Counted from the first letter of the stretch, positions 34,387-43,580 are shown. The stretch: 64,000 nucleotides of DNA from Nannocystis pusilla (GCF_020073745.1 NZ_JAIRAU010000008.1:281902-345901); one strand, 5' to 3'. Numbers and translations are program-made. Notes: generated by a model from the sequence alone, not told the origin.

Positions 34387-37300
34387 TCAGCGCAGGGGCT
34401 TGGTGCGCACGGTGTCCTGGTCGGGGGAGACGGTCTGCGAGTCGGTCTCGTCGGGGGTCTCGATGAAGCTAGTGCCGCGGTCGCGTTCGATGCGGCTGAG
34501 CGCCTCCTGAGCCCACTGGGCGAGGCTGAGCTCGTTGGTCGAGTGGAAGTCGGCGAGCATCTCTTCGAGCTCGCGGCGCGCTCTCGGGCTCTGCCCGAGC
34601 ATGTGCGCGACTTCGGCGTCGAGGAGGCGCAGCTGGTGATGGGCGAACTGCTCGTTTTGGATCGTCTGGATGCCGCGACGGGCCTCGGCGAGCATCGCGG
34701 CGCCCTCCTCCACCTCGCCCATGCGCGCGAGCGTGTAGCCGAGGAAGCCGCGGTTGAGGTGGAGGTGGTAGGCAAAGCCGTGCAGGCCGGCGAAGCGCAG
34801 GGCCTCGCGGAAGCTCTCGGACGCGCCCTCGAGGTCGCCGCCGCGGAGGAGCAGGTCGCCGAGATTGTGGAGCGGGTTGATGAGCATGCGCGTGACGCCC
34901 GCAGCGCGCAATTGCTCCAGAGCGGCGCGGGTCTCCGGAATCGCTCTCTCGGGTTCGTTGCCGAGCACCGCGAGGTAGGCGATGCCGGAGATGTACGCCT
35001 GCCGCTGCAGCACCGACACGCGCGCGGCGAGGGGCTTGGCTTGGTCGTGGAGGCGGCGCGCTTCGGCCAGCTGTCCGGCGAGCGACAGGCAGCGCAGGCG
35101 CGTGCCGACGACGTGACAGACGTAGTGGTCCTGCGCCTCGGGGAGGTCGAGGATCTCCATCGCGTCCTTCGAGCAGCGGACCGCGCCGTCGATCTCGCCG
35201 GCGCCGAGCAAGATCTCTGCGCGGCGGTTGGCGATCCGCAGCTCGAGGATCCGGTCGCGGGCCTGCTTGGCCGCGACCGCGGCGTGCTGCAGGCGGCCGA
35301 GCGCCATCTCGGCGTCGGCGCCGCCGTCGAGGGTGTAGCGGTCGACGAGGCCGAGCCAGAAGACCGCCTGGGCGCGGTAATCGCCGAGCAGCTCGGCGAC
35401 GAGGATGCCGGCCTCGTGCTGCGCGGCCTCGCGGCGCGGGTCGTTGAGCGCACCGGGGGCGCGCTCGACGAGGTTGAGCTGGGCCTTGAGCAGGCGCGGC
35501 AGGCCTTGCACGCGGCCGAACTTGCGCAGGCGGGCGATCACGCGCTCGAGCACCTGAGCGGCCAGCGCCGGCTGCCCGGTGGCGAACAGATCTTCGGCGG
35601 CCTTCTCGAGCTCGCTGAGGTACTCGAGGCCATCGGCGGCGGCGTCGAGCAGGCGCGCGCGCAGGAACACGAACTGCGGGTCGACGGCGGTCTGCTCGGC
35701 GATCCGCTCGGCCAGCTCGAGGCGCGTCTCGGACAGCGAGTCTTCGTAGCGGATCCGGACCGCCTCGCGCACGCTCGCGTGGGCCAGCACGACCTGCGAG
35801 GCGCCGGTGATGGCGCTGCGGAGGATGAGGCCCTCGCCCTCGAGCCGCTCGAGCGTGCGGCGGAAGCGTTCGCGCCGCAGGTCGGTGAGGTGCGCCAGGC
35901 GCTCCTCGTCGATCGGGGCCTCGATCAGGTAGAGGATGCTGGCGACCTCCCAGGCCGACACGCCGAGCGCGTCGAGGCGGGCCTCGCTGCGCTGGGCCAG
36001 CGTCTTGTGCAGCTGCTCGGCGGCGGCCGAGGCGGAGCGCAGGACCCAGGTGTCGTTGTCGCGGACGAGGATCGACTCCTCGATGAGCACGCGCAGGGTC
36101 TCGCGGAAGCTCAGCGGGTGGCCGCCGGTGAGCTTGTCGAGCATGGTGACGAGCTCGCGCAGGGCCGGCGCGTCGCCGAGGATGCCCTTGAGGACATCCA
36201 TCATCTCCTTCTGCGTGAACGGGCGCAGGTTCCACAGCTCGACCAGCTGCTCGCGGCTCAGCGCGACCAACTGCGGGCGGAACTTGGGGTGCGGCTCCGT
36301 CGTGATGCAGAGCAGCGCGCGGGCCTCGTTGTGGTCGATGGCGCGGGTGAGCTGCTCGACCAGGGCGCGGGTGGTCTCTGTCCCTCGGGCCAGGTCGCTG
36401 AGGTAGAGGACGTAGGGGTGCTCGCCGGCGCAGCGGACCAGGAACTCGGTCAGCTGGGCGGCCGCCGCCGACTCGTGGCTGCGGTCGCGGGCGGCGCGGA
36501 TCAGCTCGGGGTACTTGCGGACGGCCTCGCTGCGCTCGCCGAGCGCGGTGGCCAGCTGCAGCACCACCGGCGCGAACGGGCCGAGGCCCTCGCCGTCGCC
36601 GGTCCAGCACGAGCCCTCGACGAACAGCCCGTCGCCGAGCTGGATCTCCCGCCGCAGCTCGCTGAGGAGGCGGGTCTTGCCCATGCCCTCGGGGGCCTCG
36701 ACGATCACGGTGCGGATGACCCGGCTGCCGCGGTTGCGCGCGGTGTCGGGGCGCAGGACGTCGTGGGCGCGCAGGAGCAGGATGTCGAGGTAGTCGGCGC
36801 GGTCGACGAAGGGCAGCAGCTCGACCAACACGCGGGCGAACTCGCGGCGGTCCTGGGCCGACTTCTGGCGGTCGCGGATGTGGCTCGACTCGCGGCGCAG
36901 CAGCTCGAGCACGATGCTGCGGGCGCTCTGCGGCCGGAGCTCGGGGTCGGGCGAGAGCATGCGGCCGACCAGCTCGGCGACCACGGGGCCGCACTGCTGC
37001 AGCAGCGCGCCGGCCAGCTCGGGGCGCCAATCGATCGCGTTGCGCAGCGCCTCCTTGAAGGTGCGCGAGGGGAACGGACGCACGCCGCGGACCGCCGTGT
37101 AGATCGTGGCGGCGAGCGAGTAGATGTCGGCGCGGCTGTCGATGACCTCGCCGCGGACCTTCTCCGGGGCGCTGAAGCCGGGGGTGCCGCGGACCTTGAT
37201 CAGCTCCTCGTTCTCGTCGAGCTGGTCGAGCGCGAGGTCCTTGAGCTTGCGGTGGTGCCGGAACAGGCGCGCGAGGCCGAAGTCGATCAGCTTGGCCTGC

Positions 37301-37953
37301 GGCTGGCCGCCGTCGACGTCGGGCTGGCAGACGATGACGTTGCTCGGCTTGATGTCGCCGTGGACGAACCCGACGGCGTGGATGTAGTCGAGCGCGCGCG
37401 CCAGCTGGACGAACAGCTCGACGATGGTCTCGCGCGGGGCGGTGCGCAGGCACTCCTGCAGCGACACGCCGGCCAGCAGCTCCTGCGTGAAGTAGACGCC
37501 GCCGTCCTCACAGCGGCCGAAGTCGTAGACGGCGGCGAGGTTGGGGTGGTGGAGCTGGGTCAGCAGGCGAAACTCGGCCTTGAACTCGGCGATGTCGTCG
37601 CTGACCGCGCCCTGGGTGGCGCCGAAGCTGCGGGTGATCGGGGCCCGGCGCGCGCCCTCGAGGAGCCGCGCGCTCGAGCTGGCGGCGGCGGCGGTGGTCT
37701 GCGGCTGGACCACCGAGCTCGCGGGCGCGGCCTCGCTCGAGCGCGAGCCGGGGACGTCGAGGCTGGCGTCGCGGCGGATCAGCTTGAGCGCGACAGGGCG
37801 CTCTTCGAGCTCGTCGTAGGCCTCGTACACGGCGCCGAAACCGCCGCGCCCCAGCAACCCGCGGACCTGATAGCGCCCGGCGATCTTGTCCGGCATCGGC
37901 GGCTCCGCCCCGTCCGCCGTGGGCTTCGATGGCTGCGCGTCGGGCTGGTTCAT
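34387..37953 (-). CDS. PknK-like Ser/Thr kinase with AAA ATPase and TPR regions
   Basis: The 1188-residue protein has three parts. A kinase domain occupies about 25-350: glycine loop LGRGGFGAVYEAYD, Lys57 in VALKLI, HGDIKPSN (Asp200) and DFGLARL, then GTPGFSAPEKV. The catalytic HRD Arg is Gly. Between Lys57 and the alphaC Glu127 lies a 55-residue insertion rich in Ser, Ala and Pro. A P-loop ATPase follows (VEAPEGMGKTRLL, Walker A about 420-427), then about 550 residues of helical TPR-like repeats (for example NPLHNLGDLLLRGGDLEGAS). The layout matches PknK/STAND-type signalling proteins, in which TPRs or ligands relieve autoinhibition. No membrane segment is visible, so it is cytoplasmic. Confidence 0.92.
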   Translation of the reverse strand: MNQPDAQPSKPTADGAEPPMPDKIAGRYQVRGLLGRGGFGAVYEAYDELEERPVALKLIRRDASLDVPGSRSSEAAPASSVVQPQTTAAAASSSARLLEGARRAPITRSFGATQGAVSDDIAEFKAEFRLLTQLHHPNLAAVYDFGRCEDGGVYFTQELLAGVSLQECLRTAPRETIVELFVQLARALDYIHAVGFVHGDIKPSNVIVCQPDVDGGQPQAKLIDFGLARLFRHHRKLKDLALDQLDENEELIKVRGTPGFSAPEKVRGEVIDSRADIYSLAATIYTAVRGVRPFPSRTFKEALRNAIDWRPELAGALLQQCGPVVAELVGRMLSPDPELRPQSARSIVLELLRRESSHIRDRQKSAQDRREFARVLVELLPFVDRADYLDILLLRAHDVLRPDTARNRGSRVIRTVIVEAPEGMGKTRLLSELRREIQLGDGLFVEGSCWTGDGEGLGPFAPVVLQLATALGERSEAVRKYPELIRAARDRSHESAAAAQLTEFLVRCAGEHPYVLYLSDLARGTETTRALVEQLTRAIDHNEARALLCITTEPHPKFRPQLVALSREQLVELWNLRPFTQKEMMDVLKGILGDAPALRELVTMLDKLTGGHPLSFRETLRVLIEESILVRDNDTWVLRSASAAAEQLHKTLAQRSEARLDALGVSAWEVASILYLIEAPIDEERLAHLTDLRRERFRRTLERLEGEGLILRSAITGASQVVLAHASVREAVRIRYEDSLSETRLELAERIAEQTAVDPQFVFLRARLLDAAADGLEYLSELEKAAEDLFATGQPALAAQVLERVIARLRKFGRVQGLPRLLKAQLNLVERAPGALNDPRREAAQHEAGILVAELLGDYRAQAVFWLGLVDRYTLDGGADAEMALGRLQHAAVAAKQARDRILELRIANRRAEILLGAGEIDGAVRCSKDAMEILDLPEAQDHYVCHVVGTRLRCLSLAGQLAEARRLHDQAKPLAARVSVLQRQAYISGIAYLAVLGNEPERAIPETRAALEQLRAAGVTRMLINPLHNLGDLLLRGGDLEGASESFREALRFAGLHGFAYHLHLNRGFLGYTLARMGEVEEGAAMLAEARRGIQTIQNEQFAHHQLRLLDAEVAHMLGQSPRARRELEEMLADFHSTNELSLAQWAQEALSRIERDRGTSFIETPDETDSQTVSPDQDTVRTKPLR

Positions 37954-38124
37954 GGCGCGGGGGGAGCGGGGCGGCGAGCGAGGCGGCGCTCGCGGTGCGC
38001 GAACAACGGACCTGCCGTCGCCCGAAACCGGCCGAACGCGAGGGACGAGTATTCCACAGCAACGTCCCAGTGACGTATCAAATTGAAATATTCACAGGCA
38101 GACGGGTTTTTCGGGCAGGGTCGC

Positions 38125-38946
38125 TCAGGCCCGGCGGGGACCCCACGGTGGCACTTCTCCCGCGCGAATCGCGCTGAACGAAGCGCGCCCGATCGCGGCC
38201 TGACCGGTATCGATACAGCGTTCGTACGCGGCGGCCTCGATGCACAGGCGCTCCGCCTCGGCGTGACCGGTGGCCGCCAAAAGGCCACGCTTGAACACCG
38301 CGACGGCCGTCGGGGAGCGTCGTCGCAGGAGTTCGGCGAAGGTGCGCACGCGGGCGAGACCTGCGTCGATCTCCGGCACCAATTCGTGGCACAGACCGAT
38401 CCGCAGCGCCTCGTCGGCGCCGATCTCCTCGCCGGTGCAGCCGAGTCGCAGCGCGTGCGCCGGGCCCACCGCCAGCGCCAGCTCCGCGGTGCCGCGGGCG
38501 CCGGGGATGATGCCCAGGCCCGTCTCCGGCAGGCCGAAGCGGGCTGTCGGCGTGGCCAGGCAGTAGTCGGCGGTGAGCAGGAATTCGAGGCCCCAGCCGA
38601 GCGTGACGCCGTGGGTGAGCGCGACGGTGAAGAGCGGGACGTGGCGCAGTCGCTGGAGGATCGAGCGCTGGCGGCGGACGTGGGCCTTGACGCGCTCGTC
38701 GGGCCAGCCGACGCGTTCGGTGACGTCGGCGCCGGCGACGAAGATCGGGTTGCCCGACTTGCTGGTGCGCCGGCTGGTGGTGCACAGGCAGGCGACCTCG
38801 CCGTGCTCGAGCAGCTCGCACAGCGCCTCGAAGGCGTCGAGGATGCCGCTGCCGACCTCGTTGGCCTTGCCGTGGTCGAGGGTCAAGGTGAGGAGCCGGA
38901 GCTCCGGGTCGTAGTGCGGATGCAGGGCCTCGATGCGCTCGAACAT
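38125..38946 (-). CDS. Enoyl-CoA hydratase/isomerase family protein
   Basis: The protein has 273 residues. The crotonase fold shows the CoA oxyanion-hole pieces FVAGADVTERVG and HGVTLGWGLEFLLTADY, and LPETGLGIIPGARGT, which carries the Glu of hydratases. Members hydrate trans-2-enoyl-CoA or isomerise, dehalogenate or cleave acyl-CoA; which one cannot be told. Many members act in fatty acid or aromatic degradation. It is cytoplasmic. It lies between the MobA-like gene and the PknK-like kinase on the same strand, with no other beta-oxidation gene nearby. Confidence 0.88.
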   Translation of the reverse strand: MFERIEALHPHYDPELRLLTLTLDHGKANEVGSGILDAFEALCELLEHGEVACLCTTSRRTSKSGNPIFVAGADVTERVGWPDERVKAHVRRQRSILQRLRHVPLFTVALTHGVTLGWGLEFLLTADYCLATPTARFGLPETGLGIIPGARGTAELALAVGPAHALRLGCTGEEIGADEALRIGLCHELVPEIDAGLARVRTFAELLRRRSPTAVAVFKRGLLAATGHAEAERLCIEAAAYERCIDTGQAAIGRASFSAIRAGEVPPWGPRRA

Positions 38947-39010
38947 GTCTGCGCGGGACCATACGAGGGCCCCGCGCCGAGTGCCAGCGGGTATTCGAAC
39001 CCACCTCGGC

Positions 39011-39577
39011 TCACGGTAGTCGCGCGAGATCGGCGGGGCGGTCGAGGTTGTCGAGCACGGCGGGATCGTCGACCTCGACGCTGCGGCGCAGCAGGGTGAC
39101 CGCGGGACGTCCCAGCAAGTCGCGCGGGCTGGCGTCGGGTCCGAGCGCCAGCAGTTCGGGCACCAGCGCGGCCGGCCACACCAGCGGATGACCCCGCTTG
39201 CCCGCGAACGACGGCTGCCAGATCTGCGTGGGCGCCGCGCGGAACGCCGCGGCCAGCGCCTGCGCCGTGGCCGGGCGGACGTGCGGGCGGTCGACGGTCA
39301 GCACCAACACGGCGCAGCCGGGGGCCAGGCGCGCGAGCTCGGCGAGGCCGCGGCGCAGGCTGCTCGTCTGTCCCTCGGACCATGTCTCATTGGTCACCTT
39401 GATCGCGGGGCCGAGGGCCGCCGGCGGGATGGTCACCGCGCCCTCGACGACGACGATCGGGTCGGCCCGTGCCGCCTCGGCGAGGGCGACGACGTGGCGC
39501 ACGAACGGCAGGCCGCGCCAGTCGAGCAGCGCCTTGGGCCGACCCATGCGCGCGCCGGCGCCGGCGGCCAGGATCAC
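39011..39577 (-). CDS. MobA-like nucleotidyltransferase (molybdenum cofactor cytidylyl/guanylyltransferase family)
   Basis: The 188-residue protein has the nucleotide-binding start AAGAGARMGRPKALLDW (GxGxRMGxxK), followed by KVTNETWSEGQTSSLRRGL and VLVLTVDRPHV with the conserved Asp, as in MobA/MocA proteins that add CMP or GMP to molybdopterin. It begins at a GTG; an open frame extends upstream through two direct copies of a palindrome without a standard start codon. The same run of genes also has XdhC about 2 kb away, which supports a molybdenum-cofactor maturation role. Substrate (CTP or GTP) is not decided here. Confidence 0.85.
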   Translation of the reverse strand: MILAAGAGARMGRPKALLDWRGLPFVRHVVALAEAARADPIVVVEGAVTIPPAALGPAIKVTNETWSEGQTSSLRRGLAELARLAPGCAVLVLTVDRPHVRPATAQALAAAFRAAPTQIWQPSFAGKRGHPLVWPAALVPELLALGPDASPRDLLGRPAVTLLRRSVEVDDPAVLDNLDRPADLARLP

Positions 39578-39609
39578 GGCGGCGAGGGTCGCGGGCGCGG
39601 CGGCGCGGT

Positions 39610-39749
39610 CGGGCGAGCTGGTCGTAAGGACCTGTCCGTTCAGGCAGGTGGGGTGTGAGAGCGCGGGGCGGCGGGCGAGCTGTCCGCAAGAGCCTGTCCG
39701 TTCAGACAGGCGATGGAGCTGCCCTCAAGGACCTGTCCGTTCAGGCAGG
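39610..39749. repeat. Three tandem-like copies of a palindrome-bearing element
   Basis: The 13-mer CCTGTCCGTTCAG occurs at 39631, 39693 and 39732. The first two copies share about 39 bp of near-identical context, beginning CGGGCGAGCTG. The middle copy forms GCCTGTC/GACAGGC (39692-39698 and 39705-39711); the other two are imperfect stems. The spacing (62 and 39 bp) is irregular, unlike a CRISPR. The cluster lies between the MobA-like gene and the lipoprotein stop, and its third copy reaches into the lipoprotein's last codons. Confidence 0.8.
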
Positions 39750-41597
39750 CGGGAGCGCGGGCGAGGTCTCGCGCGCGGCCGCCTTGCCGGACAGCGGCTT
39801 GTCGGCGGGGCGGTTCGGCTCGGCCTTGTCGCCGAACAGCTCGCCGAGCTGGGCGGCGTCGGCCGGCGAGGGCACGAGCACGGCCTTCGGCACGCCGACG
39901 GCCACGCTGCCGAGGTTGGGGTCGAGCTTGACGCCGACGCCGACGGCCCCGCCGATGCGCTGGAAGGCGGCCACGCCGGCGTCGATCTTCTTCATGCGCG
40001 CCTTGTCGGCCCGGGCCTCGGCGTCGCTCAGGACCGACAGGCGCAGCAGCGCGGTCGGGTCGAGGCTGATGCAGAAGTGGCAGCCCTGGCTGGCGGCCCG
40101 GGCCAGGCGCAGGCCGGCGTCGGCGCCGAGGCTGGTCTTGCGGCCGGCCTTGAGCTCGCCCGAGACGTCGCCGGCGAGCTTGGTCGCACCGGCGCCGATG
40201 GTGAACACCGCGAGGTTGCCGCTGACGAACGAGACGGCCTCGAGCTTCTTCTTGGCGACGAGGAACGGCTCGAGATCGGCCGCCTCCTTGGCCATGTTCT
40301 TCGGGACAGGGACCGTCAACAGGTCGCCCTTGACCGCGCCGGCCTTGACGCCGTCGGTCTTGAGCGTGAAGTTGATCTTGGCCGACTTGTCCTCGCCGGT
40401 GAGGCTGTCGAACGCGGCGAAGCCCTTGGCGAGGGCCTGCTCGAGGCCGCGGACGGCGGCGCGGGCGGCGGCCTCGTCCTTGACGTTGGCGGCCAGCACC
40501 GCGGTCGCCTCGCCCTTCGGCGAGAGGTAGACGGCGAACACGACGTCGCTCTGGACCTGGTCGAGGACGGCGTGGACGGCGGCGATGGCGTCCTTGGCGA
40601 CGACGTCGAAGGGCGCGGGGATCTGGCTCAGCGGCACGCCCTTGTCGAGGGCGCCGTGGAGCGCCTCGGGGGTGCCCCACGGGAGCGCGACGACCAGCGC
40701 GGGGCTGGCCGGAAGGACAGCTTCGAGCGGGGTCGCGGCGGTGCGCGCCGGGCCGAGCGGCGACAGGCCGAGGCGCGAGAACGGGGCCTCGGCCGACAGC
40801 TGCAGCACGAGGTCGCGGTCGGTGCCGGCGTCGAGCTCGAGCGCGCCGGCGGTGGCCTCGCGCAGGACCGCGAGCACCTGCTTGCGCAGGCCGGCGGGCA
40901 GGCTGCCGAGCGCGCTGGTCTCGAGCACGCCGGGCGGCAGGTCGGTGCCGCGCAGGCGCAGCCGCCGGCCCTGCCCCGCCTCGCCGGCGAGCCCGGCGGC
41001 GCGGTCGAGGTCGGCGTTGCTGAGCGCGAACTCGAGGGCCTTCGGCTGCTCGCGCAGGAGCACCCGCAGCTCGCCCTGGACCAGCTCCCACAGGCCGTTG
41101 CCGAGCGGCTGGGGCCGCTGCGCCGAGGGCAGGCCGTCCATCACGCCCTTGGCGCTGACGGCCGCGAGGGTGCCGGCGAGCTTGAGGTCGTAGCTCGGGT
41201 CCTGGGCGAAGAAGGCGGCGTCGACGGCGAACGGGCCGGCCAGATCGAGGCTGGCCCAAAGACCAGGTCCGAAGCCCATCTGCAGGAGCATCGCCTGGAT
41301 CTGGGCCGCCGGATCGATCGGCGACTTCGGGGTCCACGCGGTCGTGGTCTGCTTGACCAGCGCCATCAGGTCGCCGGCGCCGTGGAGACTCGCCCGCAGC
41401 TTGAGCGGCTTGCCCGGCGGGGCCTTGCGCGCCGGCCGCCCTGGCTGCCCGGCCTGCCCCTCGACGGTCCCGGCGCCGTCGGACTGCGGTTCGTCGACCA
41501 CAACGACGTTGGGCGGCGGTGTCTTCTTGGCGCAGCCGAGAGAGGCAGGGGCGACGACGAGGGCGGCCGTCACGAGCGCGACGCGGGCGGTGAACAT
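39741..41597 (-). CDS. Large lipoprotein of unknown function
   Basis: The 618-residue product begins MFTARVALVTAALVVAPASLGC (lipid Cys in SLGC). A Pro/Gln-rich linker follows. Most of the protein shows repeated alpha/beta blocks like LRASLHGAGDLMALVKQT and LWASLDLAGPFAVDAAFF, and two comparable stretches later in the sequence (VFAVYLSPKGEATAVLAANV and FCISLDPTALLRLSVLS), so the protein may be an internal repeat of one fold. The pattern resembles DUF3352-like or chaperone-type envelope proteins, but I cannot name it. It follows the XdhC gene by 13 bp, so they are likely cotranscribed. Confidence 0.78.
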   Translation of the reverse strand: MFTARVALVTAALVVAPASLGCAKKTPPPNVVVVDEPQSDGAGTVEGQAGQPGRPARKAPPGKPLKLRASLHGAGDLMALVKQTTTAWTPKSPIDPAAQIQAMLLQMGFGPGLWASLDLAGPFAVDAAFFAQDPSYDLKLAGTLAAVSAKGVMDGLPSAQRPQPLGNGLWELVQGELRVLLREQPKALEFALSNADLDRAAGLAGEAGQGRRLRLRGTDLPPGVLETSALGSLPAGLRKQVLAVLREATAGALELDAGTDRDLVLQLSAEAPFSRLGLSPLGPARTAATPLEAVLPASPALVVALPWGTPEALHGALDKGVPLSQIPAPFDVVAKDAIAAVHAVLDQVQSDVVFAVYLSPKGEATAVLAANVKDEAAARAAVRGLEQALAKGFAAFDSLTGEDKSAKINFTLKTDGVKAGAVKGDLLTVPVPKNMAKEAADLEPFLVAKKKLEAVSFVSGNLAVFTIGAGATKLAGDVSGELKAGRKTSLGADAGLRLARAASQGCHFCISLDPTALLRLSVLSDAEARADKARMKKIDAGVAAFQRIGGAVGVGVKLDPNLGSVAVGVPKAVLVPSPADAAQLGELFGDKAEPNRPADKPLSGKAAARETSPALPPA

Positions 41598-41610
41598 CGC
41601 GCGGAGTGTA

Positions 41611-42492
41611 TCAGCCGTCGTCGCGCGCGTCGCCTTCACGGCCCGCGAGCGGGCCCGCCGGGCCTCCGCCGAGCCGCGCGATCGCCTGCGGTACGACGTT
41701 CATGGGCGCGCCGGAGCCGCCGTGGCGGTCGGCGACGAGCTCGGCGACGATGCTGACGGCGATTTCCGCGGGAGTCCGCCCGCCCAGCGCAATCCCCACC
41801 GGGGCGCGCACCCGGGTCAGGTCGGGCGCCGGGCGGCCGAGCTCGTGTTCGCGGCGCAGGACGCGAGCGACGATCGCATGCACCTTGCGGACGCTGCCGA
41901 TCATGCCGAGGTAGCGGTGGGGGCGGCGGACCAGATGCGCGAGGGCCCGCTCGTCGCGGGCGTGGTCGCGGGTGAGGATGACGATGTAGTCGCGCTCGCC
42001 GAGGTCGGGCACGGCGACGTCGAGCTCGTCGACGTCGCAGGCGTGCCGCTCGGCCGCGGCGAAGGCAGGATGGCCGAGCAGGTCCTCGCGGTCGTCGACG
42101 ACGACGACGCGGAAACCGACCCCGGCCGCCACCGGGGCGACGGCCTGGGCGACGTGACCGGCGCCGACGAGGACGAGGCGCGCTTCCGGGGCGAGATACT
42201 CCACGAACACCTCCATGGCGCCGCCACAACACATGCCGAGGTCGCGGACGAGGTGCGCCTTGACGACCCGCGGGCTGCCGTCGCGCAGGCAGGCGCGACA
42301 GGCGTCGAGGACCTGCTCCTCGATCGCCCCGCCGCCCACCGTGCCGACCTGAACGCCGTCCTCGCGCAGCAGGAGGCGCGCGCCGACGACCTGCGGCGCC
42401 GAGCCCGAGCGGCCGACGACGGTCGCCAGAGCCGCGGGACCGCCCGCCTTTCCGGACAGGACGTCGACGACGGCGCGGGCGACCGGGAGCAC
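41611..42492 (-). CDS. XdhC family protein (molybdenum cofactor insertion/sulfuration)
   Basis: The 293-residue protein shows the N-terminal XdhC/CoxI domain (GSAPQVVGARLLLRE, GTVGGGAIEEQVLDA and GMCCGGAMEV) and the C-terminal Rossmann-like domain (RLVLVGAGHVAQAVAPVAAG, DYIVILTRDHARDERAL and YLGMIGSVRK). XdhC binds molybdopterin cofactor and helps load it into xanthine dehydrogenase and relatives. It starts at a GTG. With the MobA-like gene it suggests a molybdenum hydroxylase in the genome, but none is found in this window. A gene for an unknown lipoprotein follows 13 bp after it. Confidence 0.9.
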   Translation of the reverse strand: MLPVARAVVDVLSGKAGGPAALATVVGRSGSAPQVVGARLLLREDGVQVGTVGGGAIEEQVLDACRACLRDGSPRVVKAHLVRDLGMCCGGAMEVFVEYLAPEARLVLVGAGHVAQAVAPVAAGVGFRVVVVDDREDLLGHPAFAAAERHACDVDELDVAVPDLGERDYIVILTRDHARDERALAHLVRRPHRYLGMIGSVRKVHAIVARVLRREHELGRPAPDLTRVRAPVGIALGGRTPAEIAVSIVAELVADRHGGSGAPMNVVPQAIARLGGGPAGPLAGREGDARDDG

Positions 42493-42558
42493 CGCCGCGA
42501 AGTGTAGCCCGGGGCTTGTTCGCGGCGCCGGGCAATTTTACAAGGTCAACCGGACGAG

Positions 42559-43170
42559 ATGCGCAAGGTCGCAGCGGTCGCGCTGGTGTTCGGGGCGTGC
42601 GGGGAGCCGGAGTCGGCGCCGCGGGCGGAGCCAGCACCGGTGCATCCGCCGGCCGCCGCGGCGCCGGCCTCGATGACCCCGGACGAGCTGGCCGAGACCC
42701 GGCGCAAGGCCGGCTTCCAGGACAGCGCGACGCTCGAGGCGGAGCGCGCCGAGGCCCGCGAGCGGGTCGCGCGGAGCTACGTGCGGGGCCACCTGGCGGC
42801 CTACCGCGAGGTGGTGAAGGCGCTCCGCGGCAACGTGGCGGAGATCGAGCGGGCATCACGGCGATGGTTGCGCACGAACGATCCGCAGCGAGCCTACGAG
42901 CGCTGGCGCGGGGTCTCGAGACGACGGGCCGATCGCGTCGCGGGGTTGTATCAGCATCTGGCCGATGACGGCTTCGACGGCGGCCAGGTCCAGCGCCTGC
43001 TCGCCGACGCGTATCGCCGGTGGGAAGAGCTGCGAGAAGATCTCGGCGGTGAGGTCGCTGCCGACGCGCGCTTCTCCGCCCTCGTCGTCGATCTCCGCGA
43101 CGCTCTCACCGCCGTGTCACGCTTGCTCGACGAGATCGAGCACGACGAAGAACTGGCCGCGGAGCCATGA
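42559..43170 (+). CDS. Lipoprotein with long helical region
   Basis: The 203-residue protein begins MRKVAAVALVFGACGEPE, a lipoprotein signal with the lipid Cys in VFGAC. A Pro/Ala linker follows to about residue 38. The rest is strongly helical and charged, with heptad-like Arg/Glu/Leu pattern (EAERAEARERVARSYVRGHL and ALTAVSRLLDEIEHDEEL), a possible coiled coil. No enzyme motif is visible. It is divergent from XdhC (66 bp between starts). Function unknown. Confidence 0.75.
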   Translation: MRKVAAVALVFGACGEPESAPRAEPAPVHPPAAAAPASMTPDELAETRRKAGFQDSATLEAERAEARERVARSYVRGHLAAYREVVKALRGNVAEIERASRRWLRTNDPQRAYERWRGVSRRRADRVAGLYQHLADDGFDGGQVQRLLADAYRRWEELREDLGGEVAADARFSALVVDLRDALTAVSRLLDEIEHDEELAAEP

Positions 43171-43331
43171 ATTCAGGCGTCTGACGGCCATTTTGCGCGC
43201 ATTGCGCGTTCGGCGTTCAAGATCCTGGTAATTGGCCAAGTTTTGCGGTACCTGGCTAAAGCACCGTCCACGACGACTGCCCCTCGCAAGGGGCCGTGCA
43301 CTCGCCCCGCGAGGGGAAGCCAGGAGAACTC

Positions 43332-43544
43332 ATGAAGAAGACGATCGCAATCGTGTTCGCCGCCCTCTCGGTGGCGACCTTTGGATGCAACAAGGGCAAG
43401 ACCGACACCGCCAACCCCGAAGAGGCGAAGACCGACGCCCCGGCGGAGACCCCCGCCGAGGGCGAGGGCGAGGGTGACAAGACCGCCGAGGAGACTCCGG
43501 CCGAGGGTACCCCGGCCGAGGGTGGCGACGCCCCCAGCGCGTAA
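43332..43544 (+). CDS. Small Pro/Glu/Thr-rich lipoprotein
   Basis: The 70-residue product starts MKKTIAIVFAALSVATFGC; the lipobox TFGC gives a lipid Cys at about residue 19. The remaining 50 residues are almost only Glu, Pro, Ala, Thr, Lys and Gly (CNKGKTDTANPEEAKTDAPA), so no folded domain is expected. CAGGAG lies five bases before the ATG. It is followed by a strong hairpin, so it is likely a single-gene unit. The role is unknown; short low-complexity lipoproteins are common in this genus. Confidence 0.75.
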   Translation: MKKTIAIVFAALSVATFGCNKGKTDTANPEEAKTDAPAETPAEGEGEGDKTAEETPAEGTPAEGGDAPSA

Positions 43545-43580
43545 GCCGAATCTCCTGCGGGAGATCTCTGCTTGCTGTTC

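Noticed and set aside
34267..38073. Plus-strand open frame of over 1200 codons opposite the PknK-like kinase
   Set aside because: Antisense to the kinase with its motifs; no recognisable domain, typical of GC-rich shadow frames.
39610..39749. CRISPR-like array
   Set aside because: Only three repeats of about 13-39 bp with unequal spacing (62 and 39 bp), no unique spacers of constant length and no cas genes.
43233..43253. Sigma54 promoter upstream of the small lipoprotein
   Set aside because: TTGGCCAAGTTTTGC has the right halves, but the gap between GG and GC is nine rather than ten bases, so it does not meet the strict spacing.
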